A stretch of 64,000 nucleotides of DNA from Acidobacteriota bacterium (lineage in GTDB: Bacteria; Acidobacteriota; Vicinamibacteria; Vicinamibacterales; CAVVIG01): contig JACPZW010000034.1 in NCBI GenBank assembly GCA_016195265.1, positions 46,663 through 110,662 on the forward strand. Reading direction: 5' to 3'. The notes beneath the pieces are model-generated. The model was not told the DNA's origin. It saw nothing but the letters and a program-made list of their open reading frames with translations, and made no database searches. The translations under genes and the position numbers were made by a program. Positions 27,375 to 35,253 of this stretch are shown piece by piece. The number at the start of each line of letters is the position of its first letter. Positions within the stretch are counted from its first letter, which is position 1.

Positions 27375-28361
27375 TCAGCGCTGGAACTTCGCGCCGGCCG
27401 GGTGATTCGAGCCATGGACCAACACATGGCAGTTCAGGCAGGCGCGGGCGCCCGTCTGCGCGCGCGGCGCCGCGGCACCCAGTTGCTGCTGGCCGTTGAC
27501 GGTCGTCACGTTGCCGCCGAGAAGGTTGGCGGCGCTGTTGACCTGATTGCCGTGATCGCCGCTGTGGCAGTCCTGGCAGAGCCAGGGCACGCGGGTCTTG
27601 AGCAGGGGCGCGTTCGCCGACCCGTGCGGCGTGTGGCAGTTGACACAGCTGTCGACGACCGGCGCGTGCTCCCAGAGGAACGGCCCACGCTTCTCGGCGT
27701 GACAGGTGCTGCACGTCTCGTTGACCGTGTTCTTGACGAGCAGCGTCGGCCCGGTCGCCCCGTGCGGGTTGTGGCAGTCCGAGCACGACATCTTGGCCGT
27801 CGTGCCGAGGCCCGTCACGGCCAGCGGATGGGAGGAGATACGACGTGTTTGCACGCGCTGCGCCTTGTGACAGGTGAAGCAGACCTCGGCCTGCGTCGCC
27901 TTGCTCATCACTTTCTGATCGGGCACGTGGATGTTGTGGCAGTCGCTGCACGCGACGCCGCGCGCCTGATGCTGGCTGCCCATCCAGTTCGTGCGCGGGA
28001 GCACTTTCGAGTCGTGACACTTGAGGCACGACGCGTTGCGGTCGTCGGCCGCGGAGAGGTGCTTCGACTTGGCGGTGAAGACGACGTCCGTGCCGGTGCC
28101 AGGGTCCTTGATGTGCTTGTCGCTCGGGCCATGGCAGTCCATGCAGCCTGGCGCGCGCGCGTCCGCTCGATTGCCGTGGCGCGTCTGGTAGATGGAGAAG
28201 ATCTTCTTGGGCGACGACGCGTCGTGACACGTCGTGCAGACGAAGTCCTTGTCTAGAAGCGCCTTCGCCGTTCCCACCTGCTGGGCGGGCGCAGCCGCGG
28301 CGGCCGCGGCGCCGCCGAGGAGGAACGCACACACGCCTGCCAGTCGATACACGCGCTTCAT
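27375..28361 (-). CDS. DmsE/MtrA-family decaheme c-type cytochrome
   Basis: A 328-residue periplasmic cytochrome with exactly ten CxxCH motifs: CTTCH, CMDCH, CLKCH, CSDCH, CFTCH, CSDCH, CSTCH, CVNCH, CQDCH, CLNCH. The KRGPFLWEHAPVVDSCVNCHTPHG segment is diagnostic for the DmsE/MtrA family. The Met at 28359-28361 precedes a signal peptide (VCAFLLGGAAAAAAAPA); the frame extends 16 codons further but without signal-peptide character. Heme wires of this type run inside the MtrB barrel encoded next. The promoter region is the divergent spacer 28362-28533 with four minus-strand regulator boxes. Confidence 0.95.
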   Translation of the reverse strand: MKRVYRLAGVCAFLLGGAAAAAAAPAQQVGTAKALLDKDFVCTTCHDASSPKKIFSIYQTRHGNRADARAPGCMDCHGPSDKHIKDPGTGTDVVFTAKSKHLSAADDRNASCLKCHDSKVLPRTNWMGSQHQARGVACSDCHNIHVPDQKVMSKATQAEVCFTCHKAQRVQTRRISSHPLAVTGLGTTAKMSCSDCHNPHGATGPTLLVKNTVNETCSTCHAEKRGPFLWEHAPVVDSCVNCHTPHGSANAPLLKTRVPWLCQDCHSGDHGNQVNSAANLLGGNVTTVNGQQQLGAAAPRAQTGARACLNCHVLVHGSNHPAGAKFQR

Positions 28362-28429
28362 CGTTGTTCTCCCAGGTCTTCTCCGAGTCAGGCTGTCATG
28401 TGAACGCAAGGTTCACTATGCGCGGGGGG

Positions 28430-28478
28430 GATGAAACGACGATGAAAGTCCGATGAAAGATTGTTCATGTCGATGAAA
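28430..28478 (-). promoter_or_regulatory. Four regulator boxes facing the decaheme gene
   Basis: On the plus strand GATGAAA starts at 28430, 28441, 28452 and again at 28472. The first three are in perfect 11-bp register. Read on the minus strand these are TTTCATC boxes pointing at the decaheme/MtrB operon that begins at 28361. Their core matches the plus-strand box B a few bases away, so both divergent units probably answer to one regulator. Confidence 0.75.
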
Positions 28479-28483
28479 GGTCC

Positions 28484-28526
28484 TTAACCGGACTTTCATC
28501 ACACCCTCATTTTCAACGCGCATATT
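28484..28526 (+). promoter_or_regulatory. Response-regulator box B and promoter (monoheme gene)
   Basis: TTAACCGGAC at 28484, TTTCATC at 28494-28500, and CTCAT at 28506-28510, so TTCAT and CTCAT are 11 bp apart. A CATATT -10-like hexamer follows at about 28520. The distance from boxes to -10 is what a PhoB-type regulator needs when it replaces the -35. The start codon at 28534 is so close to the -10 that the mRNA may be leaderless. Confidence 0.7.
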
Positions 28527-28533
28527 GCCTTCC

Positions 28534-28983
28534 ATGAAGCCTGCGCTGGGTGTGTTCCTCGCCGGAGCCGTCGCCTTTGGCGTGTATTTCCAGCTGCGTC
28601 CACCGGCCCCCGTCACCGTGCGGGCGGCCGACGCCCCGCCGATCACGGAGCCGCTCGCGCGCGGTCGCCAGCTGTATCTCGCCTATGGGTGCGCGATGTG
28701 CCACGGCGCGGATGCGAAGGGCGGATTCGCCAACCCGAACGCGGAAAGCGAAGGCAAGGTGCCCGGGCTGGTGATGGTGAAGGAAGGCTACCTCGAGCGC
28801 GAGCTGGTCCAGAAGATTCTCGACGGCGCGCCGCGTATCGGCAAAGCCGATCCCAAGGGACCGGCGCCTCCGTACCGCATGCCGGGCTGGCGCGATCGAA
28901 TGACGCGCGCGGAGGCGACCGACCTTGCGCGTTATCTCGTCAGCCTGTATCCGAAGACGGCCGATGCGGACAAGTGGCGGTGA
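28534..28983 (+). CDS. Membrane-anchored monoheme cytochrome c
   Basis: A 149-residue cytochrome. The N-terminus MKPALGVFLAGAVAFGVYFQ is an uncleaved-looking membrane anchor; a class I cytochrome c domain follows with heme motif CAMCHGADAKGG near residue 50, a candidate axial Met in RMPGWRDRM, and TDLARYLVSLYP at the end. It is the first gene of the plus-strand arm of the island and has box B directly upstream. A truncated copy of its promoter and first codons is found at 33102-33290. It likely shuttles electrons between the inner membrane and periplasmic multihemes. Confidence 0.88.
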   Translation: MKPALGVFLAGAVAFGVYFQLRPPAPVTVRAADAPPITEPLARGRQLYLAYGCAMCHGADAKGGFANPNAESEGKVPGLVMVKEGYLERELVQKILDGAPRIGKADPKGPAPPYRMPGWRDRMTRAEATDLARYLVSLYPKTADADKWR

Positions 28984-29017
28984 AGGTCGACGCCGGACCC
29001 GGAACATGAACGCCTTC

Positions 29018-29046
29018 TTAACCGGACTTTCATCGTGTCTTCATTT
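29018..29046 (+). promoter_or_regulatory. Response-regulator box C (second decaheme operon)
   Basis: TTAACCGGAC at 29018, TTCAT at 29029-29033 and again at 29040-29044, 11 bp apart. GCGACGTCTATCG follows 29-30 bp after the block start, where the -10 is placed in boxes B and D. The downstream gene starts at 29108 with AGGAGG, so this transcript has a leader of about 45 nt. Confidence 0.7.
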
Positions 29047-29107
29047 GCGACGTCTATCGTTTCGAAAAGGCGATGGCCGCTGTCATCACGACCAGGAGGC
29101 TCTTCAT

Positions 29108-30079
29108 ATGCTGCTGACGCGCTCCACAACACGAGCAGGGCTGGTGATCGTCGGTCTGGTCGCGATCATCAGTGTGTCCGGGACGGCTGGCGCGCGAGCC
29201 GCAACGCCTGAAGCCGGTGCCGTCCAAGCTCCAGCCACACAGGAGACCCCGGAGCAGGGATATGTCGGACAGGCCAAGTGCCTCACGTGCCACGAAAAAC
29301 GCGAGTACAAGGCCACGCTGCACGGGCGCAAAGCCGACGAACGAACTCCGGCGGCCACGCATGGCTGCGAAACCTGTCACGGCCCCGGGCAGGGCCACGT
29401 GACCGGCGGTCCGGAGGGCGGCCTCGACCGGACGAAGATCGTCAATCCCAACACGCTGAAACCGCAGGAGGCGAGCGAGATCTGCCTGAAGTGCCACATG
29501 CGCGGCACCCACACGCTCTTCACGGGGAACCAGCACGATCAGCGCAACGTCGGCTGCGTCACCTGTCACAGCGTGCACAACCCCAAGGGTGAAAAACAAA
29601 TCAAGGCGACCACGCAGCCGGAAATGTGCGGCGGCTGCCATCGGAACATCGTGAACAAGCTCTATCGCTTTAATCACATGCCCGTTCGCGAAGGCAAGGT
29701 CGTCTGCTCCTCGTGCCACAACCCGCACGGGTCGGCCAACGTCAAGCTGCTGAAGGCGGGAACGACGATCGACGAGGCCTGCACGAGCTGTCATAGCGAG
29801 AAGCGCGGGCCGTATTTGTGGGAGCACGCGCCGGTCGCCAACGCCTGCGTCACGTGCCACGACCCGCACGGGTCCAACAACGAGCGCCTGCTCGTCGCCA
29901 AAGTACCGTTCCTCTGCCAGCGCTGCCACGTGACGTCGCGCCATCCTCCGACGGTCTACGACGGCTTTGCGCTGAAGAATTCCACCAGCGCCAACAGGCT
30001 GATTGGCCAGGGGTGCGTCGTATGTCACGTCCAGATCCACGGCTCGAATGCACCGTCCGGAAAGTATTTCCACCGCTAA
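29108..30079 (+). CDS. Second DmsE/MtrA-family decaheme c-type cytochrome
   Basis: A 323-residue periplasmic decaheme protein: CLTCH, CETCH, CLKCH, CVTCH, CGGCH, CSSCH, CTSCH, CVTCH, CQRCH, CVVCH. It shares the KRGPYLWEHAPVANACVTCHDPHG block with the divergent decaheme and ends in VQIHGSNAPSGKYFHR as the other ends in VLVHGSNHPAGAKFQR, so they are paralogues. Signal peptide at about residues 10-33. AGGAGG stands 8 nt upstream of the ATG. The MtrB-like barrel gene starts 11 nt after its stop. It should form the heme wire of the second conduit. Confidence 0.95.
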   Translation: MLLTRSTTRAGLVIVGLVAIISVSGTAGARAATPEAGAVQAPATQETPEQGYVGQAKCLTCHEKREYKATLHGRKADERTPAATHGCETCHGPGQGHVTGGPEGGLDRTKIVNPNTLKPQEASEICLKCHMRGTHTLFTGNQHDQRNVGCVTCHSVHNPKGEKQIKATTQPEMCGGCHRNIVNKLYRFNHMPVREGKVVCSSCHNPHGSANVKLLKAGTTIDEACTSCHSEKRGPYLWEHAPVANACVTCHDPHGSNNERLLVAKVPFLCQRCHVTSRHPPTVYDGFALKNSTSANRLIGQGCVVCHVQIHGSNAPSGKYFHR

Positions 30080-30090
30080 GGAGAGGAGGA

Positions 30091-32427
30091 ATGGCGATGC
30101 GCACAAGACTGATGATTGCCACGGCGCTATTGCTGGCCTCCGCCGGCCTGGCGATGGCGCAGCCGCAGCCCGACGCGACGGCGACGGCGCCCGCGCTCAC
30201 GGGGTCGATTGATCTCGGTTTCAGGGCATCCTCGACCGACGGTGACAGGGCCAGGTTCGAGCGTTTCCGCGACCTGCGCGATGGTGCCGTTTCCAGGATC
30301 ACCCTCGGGAAGGACACCGACGCGTACACCTTCACGCTGAAGATGGACAACATCGGGTACCACGATCAGCGATATCAGGTGAACTACAACAACAGCGGCC
30401 GCGTGAGGTTCACCGCGCAATGGGACTCGACGCCGCTGAACTACGGCTACAACACCTCGTCACCCTGGGTCGAGCAGTCGCCGGGTGTGTTCACGCTGGA
30501 TCCGGCCACGCGGCTCCTGGTTCAGAACAACGCGCCAGGCGTCGTCGGCATCCCGACGACCGCGGCGCAGCTCCTGACTGCGTCGATCTACCGTGGCCTG
30601 GCGAAACCGTTCGACATCCAGGCACGCCGGGACACTGCCGGCTTCAACTTCTGGTATGCGGCGACGAGGGACCTCAACTTCAACGTCGCCTTCAACTCGA
30701 CCACCAAGACAGGTCACGAGGTCAAGGGCGCCTCGTTCGCCTTCAACGTCGCCGACCAGCTGCCGGTTCCTCTCGATAACCGGACGAACGACCTGACGAC
30801 CGCGGCGGAATGGATGAACGACCAGGGGATGATTCGGGTGGCGTGGGACGGTTCCTGGTTCACCAACAACATCCACGAGATCCTCTTTGACAACCCGGTC
30901 AGAGCGACCGATACGTTCCCGATCGATTCCAGCGGGTACAGCAACGGTCGTGGCGCGGCGCGGAGCCGCATGGCGGCCCCGCCGAGCAACAGCCTGAACA
31001 CCGTCAGCGCGATGGGCCTGTACAAGATGCCCGGGCACAGTAACGTCAACGCGCAGCTCTCGCTCACGACCATGAAGCAGAACGACGACTTGATCCCCTG
31101 GACGAGCAACCAGGTCATCGCCAGCCCGGCCGTGTACAAGAATTTCCCAGGGCTCGCACAGCTTCCGAGGAACTCCGCCGAGGCGGAGGTCAAAGGCGTC
31201 AACGCGCTGCTCAACTACACCACGCGGCCGAACCGCTACTTCGGCCTCAACATGCGGTATCGCTACAACGACCACCAGAACCGGACGCCGATCTTTGACG
31301 CGACGGAGTACGTCCGCCTCGACGCCGTGCCAGAGGAAACCGGCGCCGAAACCGAGCACTTCAACATCAAGCAGAACACGCTCGACCTGAACGCGACGTT
31401 CAACCTGATCCCGTACACGGCCTTCAGGGTCGGCTACACGCTCGACGACGTCAAGCGCACAGGCCGGGCGTTCAGCGATTCAACGGACTACACGTTCCGC
31501 ACCACGCTCGACACGGTCGCGAACAAGTACGTCATGCTGCGGGTGATTTACGAGAACACGCAGCGTATCGGCACGGGCTTCTCGGAGCAGTCTCTGGAAG
31601 ACGGAGGATTCCAGCCGGGCCTGCGCACGTACGACGAGGCGGATCGCGACCGGAATCGCGGCTGGCTGGTTTTCACGGTCACCCCGACGCCGATGGTTGA
31701 TTTCACCTTGTCGTTGGCTGCTGGCCGGGACAGGTACCGTGGCGAGGGCCACGAGTTCGGCCTGCTGGACAACGACAACACGGTGGTCAATGCCGGGGTC
31801 AACGTCAGTCCGATCGACGGCGTGCGCTTCGGGGCGAATTACGGGCGCGACCAGTACACGTCGAATCAGTCGGCGCGCAACGCCAATCCTCCGGGCACCG
31901 ACTACGGATCCTGGTTCGACCCGAATCGCACGTGGTCGCTCAACGGCGACGAACGGGTCAACAACGCCACGGTCTATGTCGATCTGTTCAAGGCCATCCC
32001 CAACACCGACATCCAGGTGAGCTACGACTTCAGCGACTCGAATAACAGCTACATCCATAGCGGCCCGCGAATTCAGGAACTGTCCACCAACAAGGCCTTG
32101 TCTGGCGCCTCGGCCATCCGGTACCCGGGCTTCACGATTCCAAGTCCGTGCGCGGCCGGCCTCACGTCCTGCTTCGAGCCGCTGCCGGCGATCACGAACA
32201 CCTGGCACCGCTTCACGATCGATCTCAAGTACATGTTCGCGACTAAGGTCGGCGTCGGCGTCGGCTACTGGTACGAGAAGTTCGATGTCAGCGACTACGC
32301 GACCATCGATCTGCCCGGCCAGCCGGGCACGCCGCGCATCGACTATCTCGGAGAGATCGGCACGGGCTACGGCAATCGTCCGTACAAGGGCAGCACCGCC
32401 TCCGTGCGGCTGCTGTATCTGTTCTGA
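30091..32427 (+). CDS. Second MtrB/PioB-family outer-membrane beta-barrel
   Basis: A 778-residue beta-barrel of the decaheme-associated family, paired with the decaheme gene just upstream. Signal peptide MRTRLMIATALLLASAGLAMA; mature N-terminus with GSIDLGFRASSTDGDRARFERFRDLRDG, the MtrB/PioB opening. Alternating strand pattern throughout and a terminal RLLYLF suited to BAM recognition. A cysteine pair (PSPCAAGLTSCF, about residue 690) may close an extracellular loop. GGAGAGGAGGA precedes the ATG at 30091. Its TGA stop is the first part of a CTGAGGT heptamer array. Confidence 0.92.
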   Translation: MAMRTRLMIATALLLASAGLAMAQPQPDATATAPALTGSIDLGFRASSTDGDRARFERFRDLRDGAVSRITLGKDTDAYTFTLKMDNIGYHDQRYQVNYNNSGRVRFTAQWDSTPLNYGYNTSSPWVEQSPGVFTLDPATRLLVQNNAPGVVGIPTTAAQLLTASIYRGLAKPFDIQARRDTAGFNFWYAATRDLNFNVAFNSTTKTGHEVKGASFAFNVADQLPVPLDNRTNDLTTAAEWMNDQGMIRVAWDGSWFTNNIHEILFDNPVRATDTFPIDSSGYSNGRGAARSRMAAPPSNSLNTVSAMGLYKMPGHSNVNAQLSLTTMKQNDDLIPWTSNQVIASPAVYKNFPGLAQLPRNSAEAEVKGVNALLNYTTRPNRYFGLNMRYRYNDHQNRTPIFDATEYVRLDAVPEETGAETEHFNIKQNTLDLNATFNLIPYTAFRVGYTLDDVKRTGRAFSDSTDYTFRTTLDTVANKYVMLRVIYENTQRIGTGFSEQSLEDGGFQPGLRTYDEADRDRNRGWLVFTVTPTPMVDFTLSLAAGRDRYRGEGHEFGLLDNDNTVVNAGVNVSPIDGVRFGANYGRDQYTSNQSARNANPPGTDYGSWFDPNRTWSLNGDERVNNATVYVDLFKAIPNTDIQVSYDFSDSNNSYIHSGPRIQELSTNKALSGASAIRYPGFTIPSPCAAGLTSCFEPLPAITNTWHRFTIDLKYMFATKVGVGVGYWYEKFDVSDYATIDLPGQPGTPRIDYLGEIGTGYGNRPYKGSTASVRLLYLF

Positions 32428-32448
32428 GGTCCTGAGGTTCTGAGGTCC
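32422..32448. repeat. Heptamer array (CTGAGGT words)
   Basis: TTCTGAGG, TCCTGAGG, TTCTGAGG, TCCGTG in tandem. The first unit contains the TGA stop of the MtrB-like gene (32425-32427). This is another case in which the array begins exactly at a stop codon. Confidence 0.75.
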
Positions 32449-32477
32449 GTGTCTCGGGCGAGAGGAGATAGAAGCGG

Positions 32478-33046
32478 GTGACGGTTGTGAAGCCGTCGCC
32501 CATCCTCATCCTCGCCGCCGCGCTGACGTTCACCTTCCACGCCTTTGCGGACCAGGGCGCGAGCGGCCCGACGCCCGCCGGAGAAGCCGAGCTTCGCGTC
32601 GGTCGCGCGGCCTTTCAAAAAGTGTGCGCGGAGTGCCACGGTTCAAAGGGCCGCGGCGACGGCGAGCAAGCCAAAAAGCTGGGATTTGCACCGCGGAACT
32701 TCACGCTCGGGGCGTTCAAGTGTTCAGGCCGTACGACTTCGTCGAGCGTCGCGAGTTCAAATGCGGGAACGACGACCGCGATGTATTTCGGACCCTGCGA
32801 ACGGGCATGACCGGGACGCCGATGCCTTCCTTTGACGAGGCGTTGGGCTTCGTGAAGGACAGTTTCAGCGCGGAGCAGCTGCGAACGCTTGGCAGCCCGA
32901 CGGAAACGGGTCAACTGCAGGCGTATCTGGCGACACAGCCGGATGCCGCCGTGCTCGAGAAGATGACGGCCGAGGACCGGCTGGCGCTGGTCAGCCGGCG
33001 AGCGTGGTCACTCGTGCACTATGTGCGGTCGCTGCTGGCGCGTTGA
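32478..33046 (+). pseudogene. Cytochrome c gene with one frameshift
   Basis: The first frame encodes a signal peptide (ILILAAALTFTFHAFA) and a heme motif in FQKVCAECHGSKGRGDG, then NFTLGAFKC. The conserved continuation DRDVFRTLRTGMTGTPMPSFDEAL lies in another frame, so a single frameshift is needed somewhere between about 32705 and 32785. Joined, they give a class I-type monoheme cytochrome of about 190 residues with a C-terminal SLVHYVRSLLAR helix. GTG start at 32478 after AGGAGA. It may be a true pseudogene or a sequence error; the rest of the gene shows no other damage. Confidence 0.7.
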
Positions 33047-33101
33047 GCGCGAACACCGATCTTCGCCTTCACCAGCTTGGATTCGGTTCGATGAAAAGCC
33101 G

Positions 33102-33144
33102 TTAACCGGACTTTCATTCAGTTCTCATGCTCGCGACGCATAGT
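33102..33144 (+). promoter_or_regulatory. Response-regulator box D and promoter (duplicated)
   Basis: TTAACCGGAC at 33102, TTCAT at 33113-33117 and CTCAT at 33124-33128, 11 bp apart, then a CATAGT -10-like hexamer near 33139. Base for base it follows box B, including GCCTTC before an ATG, and so is a duplicate. It now stands upstream of the Cyc2-like gene. Confidence 0.7.
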
Positions 33145-33152
33145 GCCTTCTA

Positions 33153-33290
33153 TGAGACCCGTTCTAGGTGTACTCGTCGCCGAGGCCGTCGTCCTTGGCG
33201 TGTATTTCGAGATCAAAGCTCCAGGCGCCGTGCGCCCTTTCACGTCGCTTCTTAGCGACAGCGAGAGGCAGACCGTGATGATGAGATGAA
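33153..33290 (+). pseudogene. Truncated duplicate of the monoheme cytochrome N-terminus
   Basis: The 45-codon frame begins MRPVLGVLVAEAVVLGVYFE. The intact gene at 28534 begins MKPALGVFLAGAVAFGVYFQ, so the anchor segment is clearly shared, at the DNA level too (GGCGTGTATTTC in both). After about 25 codons the similarity ends, no heme motif follows, and a TGA closes the frame at 33288-33290. It is a fragment carried along with promoter D. It may now serve as a short leader peptide: its stop is 13 nt before the ATG of the Cyc2-like gene. Confidence 0.7.
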
Positions 33291-33303
33291 AAGGAGAACA
33301 GCG

Positions 33304-34752
33304 ATGTCTAAGCGAATCGTCGGAGTCGCCGCCCTTGCGCTCCTCTGTCTGTTTATCCAGGAATCGCAGGCCTCGGCGATGCCCATGTTTGCACGGAAGT
33401 TCGGTGTCGGGTGCGAGACCTGCCACACCACCATCCCGGCGCTGAACGAAACGGGCTACAAGTTCCGGGCCCGCGGTTTCCGGATGCCAGGGACGATGGG
33501 AAAGGAAGAGGAGAAAACGTTCGATCTCGGGAATGCGTTTTCGGCCCGTATCCAAATGCGCTATGACACGCAGGTGACGAACCAACCCAACGGCGCCCCG
33601 GTTGCCAACTGCGTGAACGGGGTGTGCGGCCCCCGGACCACAACGAACGCGTTCAGCTTCATGGAAGCATCGTTCTACCCCTTGACCGGCTCGTGGGGGA
33701 AGTACTTCGCGTCGGAGGCGGAGTGGTCGGTGTCTCCAGAAGATTTCTTCGAAATGGAGAACGCGTACGTCCGATTCGTGAAGGGCAACGACGACAAATT
33801 TTTCACCTCACGCTTCGGCGTCTTCCATCCCTGGGAAGGCTTCGGCGCCTCAGACCGCCCGTACTCGAACGTGCGCACGTTGTTCCAGACCTCGCCGATC
33901 TCCGCATCGGGCCGCGCCATTCCCTATTTGTTCCAGCCCTGGGGCTTGGACGCCGTGGGCGCCGAACTGGGCGGGGACTTCGATAAACTCTCGTTGCGCG
34001 CGGCGGTCCTCAACGGCACCTTCATGCGGTGGGACGCGGAGGCGAACGCGTTCCTGGCGTTCCCGGCCCAGACTGGACCGTGGAAAGGCGCCAACCAAGC
34101 GCTGTCGGCACTCGGCAAGCGCTTCGACTCGGTCGGGCACAATACGCCGGACTTTTCCGCCAACGTCACGTACCTCCTGGCCAAAGACGGCGGCGGTGTC
34201 TCGCTCATCTACTACCACGGCAATATGGCCACGCCGACGCACTGTACGGATGGCACCGCCATCGGCCAAACCAATGCGGCCCGCGAGGTCTGCGGTGTGA
34301 CCGCGGCCGGTGATGTGGGGACCACCGACTTTGATTTCACCCCTGCGACGGCGTTCAGCAACCATTTCGATCGCGTGGCGGCGTATGCGTCGTATCCGTT
34401 GGGCGACTACTTTCTGCCGATGGGGGGATTCGCGTACGGGCGCGACGAGACGCCGGTTAATCCGGTGGCGTTCCCGACGGTGCCGGATCTGCAAACCTTC
34501 AACAGCAAAGGCGCATTCGTCGATGGCGTGCTCCGTCTCCACCGCTATTTTACGACCGGCGTCCGGTATGACTATTTCCAGCCGAACACGGGGAAACTGA
34601 GCACGCAGTGGGCGGTCACACCCTACGTGAACATCCCCCTGTACAACGGTTTGCAGATCATTGCTGAGTATCAACATCGAGATTTCCAGCTTGATGCGAC
34701 CAACAATCGGCAGAACGACACGTTCCAGGTGCGGGTCATCTTCATCCAGTAG
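33304..34752 (+). CDS. Cyc2-like fused monoheme cytochrome-porin
   Basis: A 482-residue outer-membrane protein. A signal peptide (IVGVAALALLCLFIQESQASA) leads into MPMFARKFGVGCETCHTTIPALNETGYKFRARGF, with one c-type heme (CETCH). This is the arrangement of Cyc2-type fusions, in which a small heme domain plugs a 16-strand-type barrel and exchanges electrons with iron outside the cell. The remaining residues (about 65-482) alternate as beta-strands and end in VRVIFIQ. Loop cysteines (NCVNGVCGP, HCTDG, VCGVT) may form disulfides. The Fe(II)-oxidase role of true Cyc2 is established for some bacteria only, so function here is inference. Third codon positions look less GC-biased than in its neighbours, a possible sign of transfer. 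Confidence 0.75.
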   Translation: MSKRIVGVAALALLCLFIQESQASAMPMFARKFGVGCETCHTTIPALNETGYKFRARGFRMPGTMGKEEEKTFDLGNAFSARIQMRYDTQVTNQPNGAPVANCVNGVCGPRTTTNAFSFMEASFYPLTGSWGKYFASEAEWSVSPEDFFEMENAYVRFVKGNDDKFFTSRFGVFHPWEGFGASDRPYSNVRTLFQTSPISASGRAIPYLFQPWGLDAVGAELGGDFDKLSLRAAVLNGTFMRWDAEANAFLAFPAQTGPWKGANQALSALGKRFDSVGHNTPDFSANVTYLLAKDGGGVSLIYYHGNMATPTHCTDGTAIGQTNAAREVCGVTAAGDVGTTDFDFTPATAFSNHFDRVAAYASYPLGDYFLPMGGFAYGRDETPVNPVAFPTVPDLQTFNSKGAFVDGVLRLHRYFTTGVRYDYFQPNTGKLSTQWAVTPYVNIPLYNGLQIIAEYQHRDFQLDATNNRQNDTFQVRVIFIQ

Positions 34753-34818
34753 TCGTCCGATTGAAGATCGCCGCATCGTGATTGCATCACGGGCTCCAAG
34801 AGCATGAGGAGGTTTGCT

Positions 34819-35226
34819 ATGAAACGGACGATCGTTGCCACGGTGCTCGCGACCCTGGCGGTCGCGGGACTGGTTCGCGCGGTGCGCGCCCAGCAGAAAG
34901 ATGAACCCGTTGAGCCGCGAATCCTGGCCTACGACAAAGGGCCGGCGAAAATCGACGTGTCCAAGTACCCACCCGACATGAAGTCGAAATACAAGGTCTT
35001 CGCGGACAAGTGCGCCAAGTGCCACACCATCGCGCGCGCGATCAACTGCGAATTCGCGCTCGATGACGAGTGGGAGCGGTACATCAAGCGGATGATGAAC
35101 AAAGCCGGTGCGTCGGTCATCTCCGCGGCCGATGGCAAGCAGATCTTCGAGTTCCTCACGTACGACTCGAAGATCCGCAAGAAGACGCTCTACGACAAGA
35201 AGATGAAGGAAGGCGAGACGCAGTAG
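34819..35226 (+). CDS. Small monoheme c-type cytochrome
   Basis: A 135-residue exported cytochrome. Signal peptide ATVLATLAVAGLVRAVRAQ, then a charged linker and YKVFADKCAKCHTIARAINCEFALDDEWERYIKRMM with the single heme motif CAKCH. The C-terminal half is helical and lysine-rich (FEFLTYDSKIRKKTLYDKKMKEG), so the carrier should be basic at its surface. It is likely a periplasmic shuttle between the Cyc2-like porin and the quinone oxidoreductase encoded next. Strong AGGAGG lies 6 nt before the ATG. Confidence 0.87.
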   Translation: MKRTIVATVLATLAVAGLVRAVRAQQKDEPVEPRILAYDKGPAKIDVSKYPPDMKSKYKVFADKCAKCHTIARAINCEFALDDEWERYIKRMMNKAGASVISAADGKQIFEFLTYDSKIRKKTLYDKKMKEGETQ

Positions 35227-35253
35227 GCGCGGGTCGTTGCCAGGGAGCCTCGC

